Positions 15,354 to 23,452 of a stretch of DNA of 64,000 nt are shown one piece after another. The DNA lies in the NCBI GenBank assembly GCA_018382125.1, contig JAGZQO010000008.1, positions 1 to 64,000 of the forward strand. Direction: 5' to 3'. The notes under the pieces are model-generated. The model worked only from the letters and a program-made list of their open reading frames with translations, was not told the origin of the DNA and ran no database searches. Position numbers and translations under genes: made by a program. Each line of letters begins with the position of its first letter. Positions within the stretch are counted from its first letter, which is position 1. Source of the stretch: Collinsella sp. (GTDB lineage Bacteria > Actinomycetota > Coriobacteriia > Coriobacteriales > Coriobacteriaceae).

Positions 15354-15428
15354 TTGGGGACAGTCTTAAATGACCAGTTGTTTAAGACCGTCCCAAAAAA
15401 GTTCGTTGTTTGGGACGGTCTTTGGTGG
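15354..15428. repeat. Compound inverted repeat between S component and ATPase genes
   Basis: Three copies of GGGAC-GTCTT-type sequence alternate in orientation: GGGGACAGTCTTAAA (about 15356), AAGACCGTCCCAAA (about 15384-15397) and TTTGGGACGGTCTT (about 15409-15422). The last two pair perfectly over 14 bp, or the first two pair over about 15. The alternative stems make this a possible switch or recombination relic within the transporter operon. Confidence 0.7.
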
Positions 15429-15441
15429 TGAAGCACGGAGA

Positions 15442-15541
15442 CGGCTTTACGAGGGGGCCCAGGTTGGCGCGAAAGAGGAGCGAAGCGTACTTGGGTACGC
15501 GAGCGACGAATGAACGCCAAGATGGGGTGGCTCGTAAAGCC
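15442..15541 (+). repeat. Structured dispersed repeat, copy 2 (diverged)
   Basis: GGCTTTACGAG (15442-15452) and CTCGTAAAGCC (15530-15541) are terminal inverted arms. Inside, GCGAAAGAGGAG, GCGTAC-ttgg-GTACGC and GCGACGAATGAACGCCAAGAT align with the copy at 1-115. It lies just downstream of the S component stop on the minus strand. Confidence 0.6.
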
Positions 15542-15548
15542 GAGCGGG

Positions 15549-16121
15549 TTAGTTGAGCCTAAGGGCCTTCTGGATGGGCAGGTAGAGGGCGCCGACCAGA
15601 ATGGCGTTAAAGACGGCGGTCATGGCGACGACGGGCAACATGGCGGCGGCGAGCTCGCCTACCACGCCGAGCATGGCCATCTTGATGACCATGAAGATGA
15701 CGCCGGAGACAAAGGTGGTCAGGAAGGTTGCAACAATGGCGACGGCAGGCTTGACCTGACCGTTCTTGCCGGCGGCGTTGACGATGCCGGCCATGAGCAT
15801 GGCGGCGATGCCCTCGGCGGCAAAATCGACGAACGGCGAAGTGGTGGTGATCTGGATCACGGCAGCCGAGATGAGGCCGATGACGAGCGCTTGGCCGATG
15901 TTAGGGCGAACGACCAGGATGGTGAGGCAGAAGGCCGAGATGATGAACTCGGGGCTGATCATGCCGCCCGAGATGCCCGAGATGGCCTTGCCGACGGTGA
16001 AGTTGAGGATGAAGCCTGCAGCGAGCAGGATGGCGAGCAGGACGAGAGCGCGGACGTCGAGTTTGCCGCGGTCGGCGGTCTGGACGGTGCGGGGCTGGGC
16101 GGCGGTGGTGTTCTGAGACAT
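15549..16121 (-). CDS. ECF transporter S component, probably tryptophan-specific
   Basis: A 190-residue membrane protein with about six hydrophobic segments (VLLAILLAAGFILNFTVG, EFIISAFCLTILVV, LVIGLISAAVIQI, GIAAMLMAGIV, AIVATFLTTFVSGVIFMVI, VVAMTAVFNAILVGALYLPI). It is the S component of an ECF uptake system and is followed by its own double ATPase and EcfT, a dedicated group I arrangement. The upstream leader peptide with three Trp codons and an intrinsic terminator indicate control by charged tRNA-Trp, so tryptophan or a precursor is the inferred substrate. ATG at 16121 follows AAAGGA; an extension upstream lacks support. Confidence 0.85.
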   Translation of the reverse strand: MSQNTTAAQPRTVQTADRGKLDVRALVLLAILLAAGFILNFTVGKAISGISGGMISPEFIISAFCLTILVVRPNIGQALVIGLISAAVIQITTTSPFVDFAAEGIAAMLMAGIVNAAGKNGQVKPAVAIVATFLTTFVSGVIFMVIKMAMLGVVGELAAAMLPVVAMTAVFNAILVGALYLPIQKALRLN

Positions 16122-16196
16122 GGTGAAAATCCTTTCGGAATGGGGGTGCAAGAGAAAAGCGGAGGCGCGTGATGCGAATGCGATCGGGCTCGAGAT

Positions 16197-16229
16197 AGAA
16201 AAAGGCCCCCGGTCGAAACCGGAGGCCTT
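16197..16229 (-). terminator. Attenuator (intrinsic terminator) before the Trp transporter
   Basis: On the minus strand AAGGCCTCCGGT, tetraloop TTCG and ACCGGGGGCCTT form a 12-bp stem with one G-U pair followed by TTTTT. It lies between the Trp leader peptide (ending 16266) and the S component start (16121), the position of an attenuator. Confidence 0.88.
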
Positions 16230-16265
16230 CCAATCACCTAGAGCGCAAAAACAGGCGTGAGGGAC

Positions 16266-16334
16266 TCACTGTCGACCGATCGTATTCGCATCACGCCACC
16301 ACCAGTTGTTGAGAGACTTCATCGTGTTCTTCAT
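16266..16334 (-). CDS. Tryptophan leader peptide, 22 residues
   Basis: A short gene reads MKNTMKSLNN, then three consecutive Trp (codons 11-13, TGG TGG TGG), then nine more residues to a TGA stop. It has a strong ribosome binding site (AAAGGAGCC) nine bases before the ATG. Just at the stop GTGAG-tcc-CTCAC forms a pause-type hairpin. Followed by the attenuator hairpin and the S component gene, it has the standard layout of ribosome-mediated transcription attenuation: stalling at Trp codons when tryptophan is scarce would favour read-through. Confidence 0.88.
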   Translation of the reverse strand: MKNTMKSLNNWWWRDANTIGRQ

Positions 16335-16392
16335 GTCGGTGGCTCCTTTCGTGATGCCGTGGCGCGGTCGCACCTAGTTGCTGTTGCGCTGC

Positions 16393-16398
16393 ACTATA
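16393..16398 (-). promoter_or_regulatory. -10 element of the Trp transporter leader
   Basis: TATAGT on the minus strand within GCTATAGTG, about 59 bases before the leader peptide start. No convincing -35 hexamer was found at 16-18 bases upstream. Confidence 0.4.
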
Positions 16399-16420
16399 GC
16401 ACAGCGAAGTGTGTGCGGGG

Positions 16421-16440
16421 AAATCTTTTTAAAAAGATTT
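16421..16440. other. Perfect 20-bp palindrome
   Basis: AAATCTTTTTAAAAAGATTT is a perfect palindrome immediately upstream of the Trp leader promoter (minus strand) and downstream of the C69 gene terminator. It could be an operator or a loopless cruciform. Confidence 0.6.
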
Positions 16441-16471
16441 CAGGCGGGTTTCCCGCCGGTCAAAAGAGCGG

Positions 16472-16513
16472 GCTGAGCGGGCGAGGCTGCCATTGCTGCC
16501 TTGCCCGCTCAGC
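16472..16513 (-). terminator. Terminator of the C69 dipeptidase gene
   Basis: GCTGAGCGGGC and GCCCGCTCAGC pair perfectly (11 bp), eight bases past the stop codon on the minus strand, with TCTTTT shortly after. Confidence 0.75.
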
Positions 16514-16520
16514 TAGGACG

Positions 16521-18515
16521 TTACTCCTTATTGCGACGGTAGAGGAAGTAACCGCCCGCGGAGATGACGGCAACGCCAGCGATGGCGAATGCAGCCACCA
16601 CGCGGCCATCAAAACGATCACCGGTGGTGGGCAGGCCGCCCTTGGTGTTCGCCTTGTTGGTGGTTACCGTGGTCGTGGTGTCCGACTTGCCAGGCTTCTC
16701 GGGCTTGGTGGTGGGCTGCTCGGGCTTAGCGGGCTGCTCGGGGGTACCGGGCTGCTCAGGAGTACCAGGCTGCTCGGGAGTGCCAGGCTGCTCGGGAGTG
16801 CCAGGCTGATCCGGGGTGACCGGATCGGTGGCAAGAGCGTCCTTGGCGTAGGTGATGGACACCTTGAGGCCGTTGGTCTCGGTGTTCAGGTCGCTCGGGG
16901 TGAAGGGCTGGTCGAAGTTCTCAGCCTTCAGATAGGCGCGCATCTCCTGGAGCAAGGCCTTGCACTTCTTGTAGGTGTTCTCGGTAGCAGCCTTGCCGGC
17001 CTTGTTGGCCAGGGCAGTGCGGCCCTCGGTGGTCGTCTTGGCCAGCATGGCGGTGTCGACTTCCTTGTTCTGCTCGATGAGCTCGTTCTGGAGCGCATCG
17101 AGGTAGGTGCGGACGCTGGTGGCGAATTGTGCGCGGTTCGCGAAGCAAAGCGAGTTGATGTCCATCAGGACGTAGTTAATGGAGTTCTCGGGCTCCTCGT
17201 TGTTCACGATGTCCGTCTCGCTGCAGTGACCATAATCAACGGTCTGGTCGCTGAAGTAGGGGCTGACTTCGGTCATCAGAGCGGAGTATAGCGGGATAGC
17301 GACGGAGAACTCGGCGCAGGAGAGCATCTCCCACTGGATGGTTGCAACCTCGGGGTCATAGCCCTTTCGAATCTGGAAGAGGTTGGCCTCGGCGTTGCGG
17401 TCGGAACCGATGCTGCTGACACCGTCAGTATTGGCATTAAGGCCGGGGACTTTTTCACCGCGGTTGCCGAAGGCGCGAATCAGCTCAAACGTGTTCCAGT
17501 CGGACTTGCTGGGCTGGAAGAACAGCGGCTGCATCTCATGAACCATGGCACCGAGCGTGACGTCATTCTTGTCCTTGTCCTTGACGATCTCGTAGTCGGT
17601 GCCCTCGGTCAGCGGAGCCATAAAGTAGTCGCGGCCCTGGATATAACGCGCCCAAGAGCCCATGCCCGTATTGTTGATAGATGCACCGTAGGTCTGGGCA
17701 ACATCGAACTGTCCGTCTTCAAAGTACTTGGCGAAGCCCTTCTCTTCGGGCATAGTCTTGATCCCCTCAGAGTGGAGGCAGTTCTCAGGATCGTCAAGAT
17801 TGACCTGGAAATTGAGGTTACTAATGTTGGGGTTGACCGAAGCGACGTCGTCGGTCAGCTTCATAGCGATCCACTGGTGGCCGGAAAGCGCGGCGAACAG
17901 CCAAGTCTCGGTGTTGTCGGCGATGACAATCTGGTCGTTGGAGCAGACGCCCTGCTCGTCAATCAGACTGCCGATAAGCTCGACGCCCTCGCGGGCCGTT
18001 GCGCTCTCGCCCAAGATGACGCCCGCGTAGCTGTACTCGCCGATGCCGGTATTTTTGACCTCGGGATTTGCTTTGTGGGCATGCTTGGTCGTGGGATCCG
18101 CTGTCTTGGCATCGTCGTTGTAGGAGGTGCTCAGTGTTGCGGAGCAGGAGACGCCCTTCTCATTGATGCCGGCCTCGGAGTAGGCATCCCAGCGTCCGTC
18201 CCACTCAGCAGGATGGTCACGCACGTAGCTGTAACGATACGTAGTCTTGGTCGAGGTGTAGGAGAATCCGGACTCGTCCGAGCTGTAGGTATGACCAGGG
18301 CCATAAGAGGGCTCGATGCCATAGTGTTTGAGGTAACGAGTGCCAATGTCCTCGGTGCGGCCATAGTACGTGTTACCGTCGGCCGTAAGGTTCTTGCCCA
18401 TGTACATCTGCGTGCAGGCGAGCGCAGACGTCGGCATGGACATGATGGTTGCAGCTCCAAAGGCGAGGCCTATACCTAGCTTCTTGAGCGCGTTGACGGG
18501 GTGAGTTTTCCTCAT
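16521..18515 (-). CDS. LPxTG-anchored C69 family dipeptidase
   Basis: 664 residues. The signal peptide (LGIGLAFGAATIMSMPTSALA) ends before Cys34, the expected N-terminal catalytic nucleophile of the Ntn-hydrolase family C69 (CTQMYMGKNLTADGNTYYGRTED). The peptidase domain runs to about residue 520 and includes SEAGINEKGVSCSATLS and GYDPEVATIQWEML. A stalk of PGTPEQ repeats (five units, DNA 16735-16815) and a Thr-rich stretch lead to the sorting signal LPTTG, a hydrophobic helix and RRNKE. Processing to expose Cys34 and attachment by sortase are inferred. It is a surface dipeptidase, possibly for nutrition in a peptide-rich gut. Confidence 0.92.
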   Translation of the reverse strand: MRKTHPVNALKKLGIGLAFGAATIMSMPTSALACTQMYMGKNLTADGNTYYGRTEDIGTRYLKHYGIEPSYGPGHTYSSDESGFSYTSTKTTYRYSYVRDHPAEWDGRWDAYSEAGINEKGVSCSATLSTSYNDDAKTADPTTKHAHKANPEVKNTGIGEYSYAGVILGESATAREGVELIGSLIDEQGVCSNDQIVIADNTETWLFAALSGHQWIAMKLTDDVASVNPNISNLNFQVNLDDPENCLHSEGIKTMPEEKGFAKYFEDGQFDVAQTYGASINNTGMGSWARYIQGRDYFMAPLTEGTDYEIVKDKDKNDVTLGAMVHEMQPLFFQPSKSDWNTFELIRAFGNRGEKVPGLNANTDGVSSIGSDRNAEANLFQIRKGYDPEVATIQWEMLSCAEFSVAIPLYSALMTEVSPYFSDQTVDYGHCSETDIVNNEEPENSINYVLMDINSLCFANRAQFATSVRTYLDALQNELIEQNKEVDTAMLAKTTTEGRTALANKAGKAATENTYKKCKALLQEMRAYLKAENFDQPFTPSDLNTETNGLKVSITYAKDALATDPVTPDQPGTPEQPGTPEQPGTPEQPGTPEQPAKPEQPTTKPEKPGKSDTTTTVTTNKANTKGGLPTTGDRFDGRVVAAFAIAGVAVISAGGYFLYRRNKE
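16735..16815 (-). repeat. 18-bp coding repeats (PGTPEQ stalk)
   Basis: Near-identical 18-base units encode Pro-Gly-Thr-Pro-Glu-Gln in the wall-spanning stalk of the C69 dipeptidase. Copy number changes by slippage are likely among strains. Confidence 0.85.
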
Positions 18516-18744
18516 TTTCCCTCCCAGCGTGCGAAAGCCCTCTGTCGCCAGAGGGCTTCAGCCAATAAAGACACCCCATTAGTGTAACGAACTGGAAATA
18601 ATATTCATCTATGAAAGACACTTACTCGATAAGCGTGATGAAATATGCGACGAGCGGTTAATTGTACTCAGTTTGTAGCTTTACTTTAATAAAGACGCCC
18701 TGTAATTACTGTAGCCGAATAAAGTAGCTGGGAATGCCTGAAAT
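18516..18744. other. A/T-rich upstream region of the C69 gene
   Basis: No gene is visible. The only clear structure is the hairpin AAGCCCTC-tgtcgcca-GAGGGCTT (18536-18559), which lies in the 5' leader of the C69 gene just before its ribosome binding site. The stretch is much richer in A/T than the flanking genes and probably holds the promoter, but no convincing hexamer pair was found. Confidence 0.5.
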
Positions 18745-18745
18745 G

Positions 18746-18786
18746 AAAAATCCCCTGCTGTTTGGCAAATGCATAAACAGCAGGGG
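18746..18786 (-). terminator. Terminator of the lipid kinase/small protein operon
   Basis: CCCCTGCTGTTT and AAACAGCAGGGG form a perfect 12-bp stem (18752-18763 with 18775-18786), followed on the minus strand by TTTTT. It lies 37 bases past the stop of the 30-residue protein. Confidence 0.9.
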
Positions 18787-18822
18787 AGACGATAATTTGA
18801 TGAATATCATACCAATGTGGAA

Positions 18823-18915
18823 TTACTTCTTCCGGCGGTGGATCACGTTGATCGCATAGCCGACGAGCATGGCCAAAACGATGATGATAAAGCCGAGCAG
18901 GGGATTGTCGTTCAT
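18823..18915 (-). CDS. 30-residue membrane microprotein
   Basis: The frame starts MNDNPLLGFIII and ends VIHRRKK, with one continuous hydrophobic helix in between and a basic C-terminus, consistent with a single-pass N-out protein. A textbook ribosome binding site AGGAGG lies six bases before the ATG, and the gene starts 10 bases after the lipid kinase stop, with a strong terminator after it. That framing makes it a genuine two-gene operon member despite its size. Function unknown; a role with the membrane lipid kinase is a guess from position. Confidence 0.8.
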   Translation of the reverse strand: MNDNPLLGFIIIVLAMLVGYAINVIHRRKK

Positions 18916-18924
18916 AGAGTCCTC

Positions 18925-19842
18925 CTATTTTCCGAGCGGGGAGAATTCGTCGACGATGAGGTCGAGGCATTGTGGAAGCGCGCGGGCTCCAAAGACGCCC
19001 GAATTGCTGGAGATAATTTCGCCATCGAACTGCATGCCCAGCGACGGGGTGCAGGTGATCTTGGCTTCCTTGGTCTGGATGATCTTGAACTGCGGGCGCC
19101 CGAGTACCTTGCCGGCGGGGTCAAGCGCAGCGGTGATCACGGTAGGCAGCAGCTGCACGGTGCGCACGGGTTCGATGACCGCAATGTCGACCATGCCATC
19201 GTTCATGCGGCAGTCGGGGAACAGGTTGATGTCGTTTTGGATGACCGAGGTGTTGCCGGCCATGCAGCAGATGCCGTCGAGCTCCTCGACAATGCCGTCA
19301 TGCTCAATCGTAAAGTGCGCTACCGTAGGGTTGGGCGTGGCGAGCGCAGAGAGGAAGTAGGCGATCTCGCCGATGTCGTTTTTGGTGGGGGCGGCCTTCA
19401 TCATGATCTCGGCGTCGAAGCCCGAGCCGGCGATGATGATGAAGCCGTGGCGCTTCTCGTTGCCGTTCTCGTCGAGCCAAAAGAGCTCGCCCATGTCGAC
19501 TTTGACCGTGCGACCGGCACGGCAGGCCTTGGCGAGCGCCGCCGCCTCGGGGGCATTGCCGATGTTGTTGAAGAACAGGCAGGCCGTACCGGAGGGGAAG
19601 ACGAGCGTGGGGACACCGCATCCGCGCATCTGGTCGAGCACGTTGGAGGCAGTGCCGTCGCCGCCCGAAACGACCATGCGGTCAAACTCGCGCACGTCTG
19701 CCACGGCGTCCTCGGGTTCCATGCCATCGCCGATAAAGCGCATCACGACCTCGTCGCCGCCCTGTGCAAGGGCGTGCGTGAATGCGAAGATTTCATCTGA
19801 GCTGGGGCCCGATGCCGGGTTGTGGATGATAAGGCAGCGCAT
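18925..19842 (-). CDS. Diacylglycerol/lipid kinase family protein
   Basis: 305 residues of the DagK/YegS/sphingosine kinase fold: N-terminal IIHNPASGPSSDEIF, nucleotide-binding VVSGGDGTASNVLDQM and FPSGTACLFFNNIG (the usual GTGND here is GTACL, a deviation in the phosphate-binding loop), and the beta-sandwich C-terminal half ending FDGEIISSNSG. Such enzymes phosphorylate diacylglycerol or related lipids at the membrane face. The substrate cannot be told. The ATG has a weak ribosome binding site. Followed by the 30-residue membrane protein. Confidence 0.82.
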   Translation of the reverse strand: MRCLIIHNPASGPSSDEIFAFTHALAQGGDEVVMRFIGDGMEPEDAVADVREFDRMVVSGGDGTASNVLDQMRGCGVPTLVFPSGTACLFFNNIGNAPEAAALAKACRAGRTVKVDMGELFWLDENGNEKRHGFIIIAGSGFDAEIMMKAAPTKNDIGEIAYFLSALATPNPTVAHFTIEHDGIVEELDGICCMAGNTSVIQNDINLFPDCRMNDGMVDIAVIEPVRTVQLLPTVITAALDPAGKVLGRPQFKIIQTKEAKITCTPSLGMQFDGEIISSNSGVFGARALPQCLDLIVDEFSPLGK

Positions 19843-19940
19843 ACTTACGTTCCCGTTCTGTGACTAACCGAGTATAGTTGTAAGGCAATGCCGATATCCT
19901 ACCCGTGTTTTTCGGGCCTAACCTTATTCGATGGGTTGAT

Positions 19941-21074
19941 ATGTACATTTCCACACATCAGGCTCTACTCGACTTTTGCCAGCGCGCCCGTGAGTTCGAC
20001 GCGATTGCCGTCGATACCGAGTTTTTGCGCGAGCGCACGTTCCATCCGCGTCTATGTTTGGTTCAGATTGCCACCCCTGCTGAGAGCGTCGCGGTCGATC
20101 CCCTGGTAATCGACGACCTATCGCCGCTGGCCGAGCTTATGGCCGACGAGAGCGTGACCAAGGTCTTCCACGCGTGCTCGCAGGATATGGAGGTCATGCT
20201 CCATACCGTGGGCGTGCTGCCACGACCGATTTTCGATACGCAGGTCGCCGCCGCCTTTTTGGGCGAGCGCCAGCAGATTTCGTATGGCGCGCTTGTTCAG
20301 ACGTTCTGCGGCGTATCGCTGCCCAAGACCGAGTCACTGACCGACTGGTCGCGCCGCCCGCTGACCGATAAGCAGATTGAGTATGCGATCGATGACGTCA
20401 AGTACCTGATCGTCGCCTATACCGAGATGATGAGCCGCCTGCGCGAGCTGGGCCGTGTGGACTGGGTGCTCGACGAGCTGCGCCCGCTGGCTGACGAGTC
20501 GCACTATCGCGCCGATCGCCACGAGGCGTTCCGCAAGGTCAAACGCATCAATTCGTGCAGCCGTCACCAGTTGGGCATCGCGCGCGAGCTCGCCGCCTGG
20601 CGCGAGGACCGCGCCGAGCGCCGTAACATCCCGCGCAAGTGGGTCATGTCCGACGACACGCTGCTTGCGCTCGTTAAGCGCAATCCCGTGCGCGTTGAGG
20701 AGTTCCGTAGCATCCGCGGTACCGATCAGTTGGGGGAGCGCGACGTGGACGGTGCGCTCATGGCCATCAAGCGCGGCGCGAGCTGCCCGCACGATCGCCT
20801 GCCGCTCATGGTGCGCGGTCACCGTCAGATTTCGCCGGAGTTGGAGAGTGTGACGGACCTGATGTACGCGCTCATCCGCCTGGTTGCCGAGCGCTCGGGC
20901 GTGGCGACTTCGGTCATTGCCTCGCGCGATGACCTGGCCGACTACATTGAGCATCCCGAGCAGAGCCGCCTGCGCGAAGGTTGGCGCTTTGAGCTTGTGG
21001 GCTCGCGCCTGGACGATCTGCTTTCCGGCAATATGGGGTTGACGGTGAAGGACGGAAAAATCGAATTGCTGTAA
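19941..21074 (+). CDS. rnd: Ribonuclease D
   Basis: A 377-residue 3'-5' exoribonuclease of the DEDD family acting on tRNA 3' ends. Exonuclease motifs: AVDTEFLRERTFHPRLCLVQIA (Exo I), FHACSQDMEVM (Exo II), and YAIDDVKYLIVAY (Exo III with Tyr). A helical HRDC domain follows (about 210-290, SRHQLGIARELAAWREDRAERRNIPRKWV) and a second one toward the C-terminus, as in E. coli RNase D. The ATG at 19941 gives the family N-terminus YISTHQALLDFC; an in-frame GTG 12 codons upstream is less likely. Confidence 0.92.
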   Translation: MYISTHQALLDFCQRAREFDAIAVDTEFLRERTFHPRLCLVQIATPAESVAVDPLVIDDLSPLAELMADESVTKVFHACSQDMEVMLHTVGVLPRPIFDTQVAAAFLGERQQISYGALVQTFCGVSLPKTESLTDWSRRPLTDKQIEYAIDDVKYLIVAYTEMMSRLRELGRVDWVLDELRPLADESHYRADRHEAFRKVKRINSCSRHQLGIARELAAWREDRAERRNIPRKWVMSDDTLLALVKRNPVRVEEFRSIRGTDQLGERDVDGALMAIKRGASCPHDRLPLMVRGHRQISPELESVTDLMYALIRLVAERSGVATSVIASRDDLADYIEHPEQSRLREGWRFELVGSRLDDLLSGNMGLTVKDGKIELL

Positions 21075-21138
21075 GGAAGCCTAGCCGCTTGAGTGGGTAG
21101 AATGCCTCCAACGTGTAACTCGATTCGGAGGAATTCGC

Positions 21139-21843
21139 ATGCCTTATTACTATGGATACGGCTTTGGCATCGACCCGCTGTACCTGCTGGTTGTTCTTGT
21201 CTGCACGGTGCTTGGCCTTGCCGCACAGAACTATATCAACTCGACGTACAAAACCTGGTCCAAGGTTCGCTCGGACGGCGATACGGGTGCCACGGTCGCT
21301 CGCCGCATGCTCGATGCCAACGGTTGTAACGCCGTGGGTATCAAGGGTGTCGCTGGCGAGCTCACCGACCATTACAACCCGCAGGACAACAACCTGTACC
21401 TCTCTGATGCCAACCGTTCGGGCGGATCGGTCGCAAGCGTTGCCGTGGCCTGCCATGAGGCGGGCCATGCCGCCCAGCGTCAAAGCGGCTACGCTATGAT
21501 GAAGGTGCGCACCGCCCTGGTCCCGGTCGTTAACTTTACCCAGAACACCTGGACCATCGTGCTACTCATGGGCCTGTTTATGAACATCGCGGGGCTTACG
21601 ACCCTCGCGTTGATTTTCTTCTCGTTTAGCGTGCTGTTCCAACTCGTTACGTTGCCTGTTGAGATTGACGCCAGCCGACGTGCTGTGGCGTACATCGAGC
21701 AGTCGGGTATGAGTTCCAAGCAGGTCAACGGCGCCAAGAAGGTGCTGACGGCAGCCGCACTTACCTATGTTGCTGCAGCTCTCACCTCGATTATTCAGCT
21801 GCTCTATCTTATGGCTCGCTACAACAGAAACTCCAACCGATAA
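21139..21843 (+). CDS. Membrane zinc metallopeptidase (YugP family)
   Basis: 234 residues of the neutral zinc metallopeptidase family typified by B. subtilis YugP. The active site HEAGHAAQ lies near residue 110; an N-terminal helix (LYLLVVLVCTVLGLAAQ), two central helices (WTIVLLMGLFMNIAGLTTLALIFFSF) and one near the C-terminus anchor it. EIDASRRAVAYIE supplies the third metal ligand region. Substrate unknown. ATG follows GGAGGAATTCGC. It stands alone between rnd and xseA. Confidence 0.88.
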   Translation: MPYYYGYGFGIDPLYLLVVLVCTVLGLAAQNYINSTYKTWSKVRSDGDTGATVARRMLDANGCNAVGIKGVAGELTDHYNPQDNNLYLSDANRSGGSVASVAVACHEAGHAAQRQSGYAMMKVRTALVPVVNFTQNTWTIVLLMGLFMNIAGLTTLALIFFSFSVLFQLVTLPVEIDASRRAVAYIEQSGMSSKQVNGAKKVLTAAALTYVAAALTSIIQLLYLMARYNRNSNR

Positions 21844-21859
21844 CAAATTGGGTCGCTGG

Positions 21860-21889
21860 GCGCCGCGGGGATTCGTGTCCCCGCGGCGC
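21860..21889 (+). terminator. Terminator-like hairpin after the metallopeptidase
   Basis: GCGCCGCGGGGA and TCCCCGCGGCGC form a perfect 12-bp G/C stem. The following bases are not a T-run, so efficiency is uncertain. Confidence 0.55.
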
Positions 21890-21958
21890 TGTACTATGTG
21901 TTGGACTTGAATTTGCGCAGGGCCGAAGCCCTTGTGCACGATGACGAAAGGAGGCTGC

Positions 21959-23410
21959 GTGGCAGGCTGGAATCTAACCGGCAATGCCGTTTCCGCCGAG
22001 TTTGACGGTTCGGATGAGCAGGAGCGCAAGGAGCTCAGCGTGAGCCAGGCGGTGGAGATCGCCGCCGGTGCGCTCGATGCCATTCCGCAGCTGAGTGTCC
22101 TGGGCGAGGTCACGGGTTTCCGTGGTCCCAACGCCCGAAGCGGCCACTGCTACTTCCAGATTAAAGACGACTCGGCCGCCGTCGACTGCATCATCTGGAA
22201 GGGCGCCTATCTCAAGCGTACCTTCGATCTGCGCGACGGCATGCAGGTAAGCTTTAAGGGCAGCTTCAATCTCTATAAGGCCACGGGCCGCATGAGCTTC
22301 GTCGCCCGCTCGTTCTCGCTGGCGGGGGAGGGCTTGCTGCGTCAGCAGGTGGCTCAGTTGGCCGAAAAGCTGCGTCGCGAGGGCCTGATGGACGAAGCAT
22401 GCAAGCGCCGCATTCCGGTGTTTTGCTCGCGTGTGGCGGTCGTCACCTCGCTTTCGGGTGCCGTAATCGACGACGTTAAGCGCACATTGCGCCGTCGCAA
22501 CCCGCTCGTCGAGCTTGTCTGCGTGGGCGCAAAGGTCCAGGGCGAGGGTGCGCCGACAGAGCTTATTGAAGGCTTGCGCCGCGCCGCTGCCATTACGCCG
22601 GCGCCCGATTGCATTTTGCTCGTGCGTGGCGGCGGTTCCTTCGAGGACCTCATGACCTTTAACGACGAGGAGCTTGCCCGTGCGGTGGCAGCCTGTCCCG
22701 TGCCTGTGGTGACGGGCATTGGGCATGAGCCCGATACCTCGATCTGCGACATGGTGAGCGACCGTCGCGCCTCCACGCCAACGGCAGCGGCGGAATCGGT
22801 GGCACCGGCTATGACGGAGTTGGCCGACGTGCTCGAGACGCGCCATCAGCGTCTGGGCGCCGCGATGGCTTCGATGATCGGGTCGGATCAGGTTGATCTG
22901 GAAATGCTCGACCAGCGCGGTCGTCGTGCTTGGGACACCTATACGGCTCGTCTGGGCGATGCGCTCGATGCCGCCGCGTGCCGCCCGTGCCTCAAAGATC
23001 CAACGTTTATGGTCGAGCGTCGCGAGTCTGAGCTTGCCTTGACGGCCGATCGTCTGTCCGGCGCCATAACGCGTTCGGCTGGGGCCTTCCGCTCCAACTT
23101 CGAGCGTCTGCCCGAGCGCTTGATCGCAAGCACCTCGGGGCTCGATGGCAAGCGCCATGCGCTCACGCTTGCGAGCTCCCGTCTGGAGCATCAGGGGCGC
23201 ACGATGCTCAGCAAACCCGCGTCCGACCTTGGCCGAGCCGCCGCGTCGCTCGATGCCCTGTCGCCGCTCAAGGTGCTTGCCCGCGGTTACTCCATCGCGT
23301 ACAGCGATGACGGTGTGGCTACGAGCGCCAAGACCTTTAAGCCCGGCGATGCCATTCGTGTGCGCATGGCAGACGGCAACGTGGCAGCAACGGTCAATAC
23401 GGTCGAGTAG
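21959..23410 (+). CDS. xseA: Exonuclease VII large subunit
   Basis: XseA is the catalytic subunit of exonuclease VII, which degrades single-stranded DNA. The 483 residues start with an OB-fold domain (LSVLGEVTGFRG, GHCYFQIKDD, AVDCIIWKG), followed by the nuclease core with VVTSLSGAVIDDV, LLVRGGGSFEDLMTFNDE and GIGHEPDTSICDMVSDRRASTPTAAAE (split family signature), and a C-terminal coiled coil ending KVLARGYSIAYSDDG. The start is GTG at 21959, placed correctly after GAAAGGAGG. xseB follows after 42 bases. Confidence 0.95.
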   Translation: MAGWNLTGNAVSAEFDGSDEQERKELSVSQAVEIAAGALDAIPQLSVLGEVTGFRGPNARSGHCYFQIKDDSAAVDCIIWKGAYLKRTFDLRDGMQVSFKGSFNLYKATGRMSFVARSFSLAGEGLLRQQVAQLAEKLRREGLMDEACKRRIPVFCSRVAVVTSLSGAVIDDVKRTLRRRNPLVELVCVGAKVQGEGAPTELIEGLRRAAAITPAPDCILLVRGGGSFEDLMTFNDEELARAVAACPVPVVTGIGHEPDTSICDMVSDRRASTPTAAAESVAPAMTELADVLETRHQRLGAAMASMIGSDQVDLEMLDQRGRRAWDTYTARLGDALDAAACRPCLKDPTFMVERRESELALTADRLSGAITRSAGAFRSNFERLPERLIASTSGLDGKRHALTLASSRLEHQGRTMLSKPASDLGRAAASLDALSPLKVLARGYSIAYSDDGVATSAKTFKPGDAIRVRMADGNVAATVNTVE

Positions 23411-23452
23411 GCCGCGTTTCATAGCGATAAACCTTTAGGAAAGGAAACAGAT

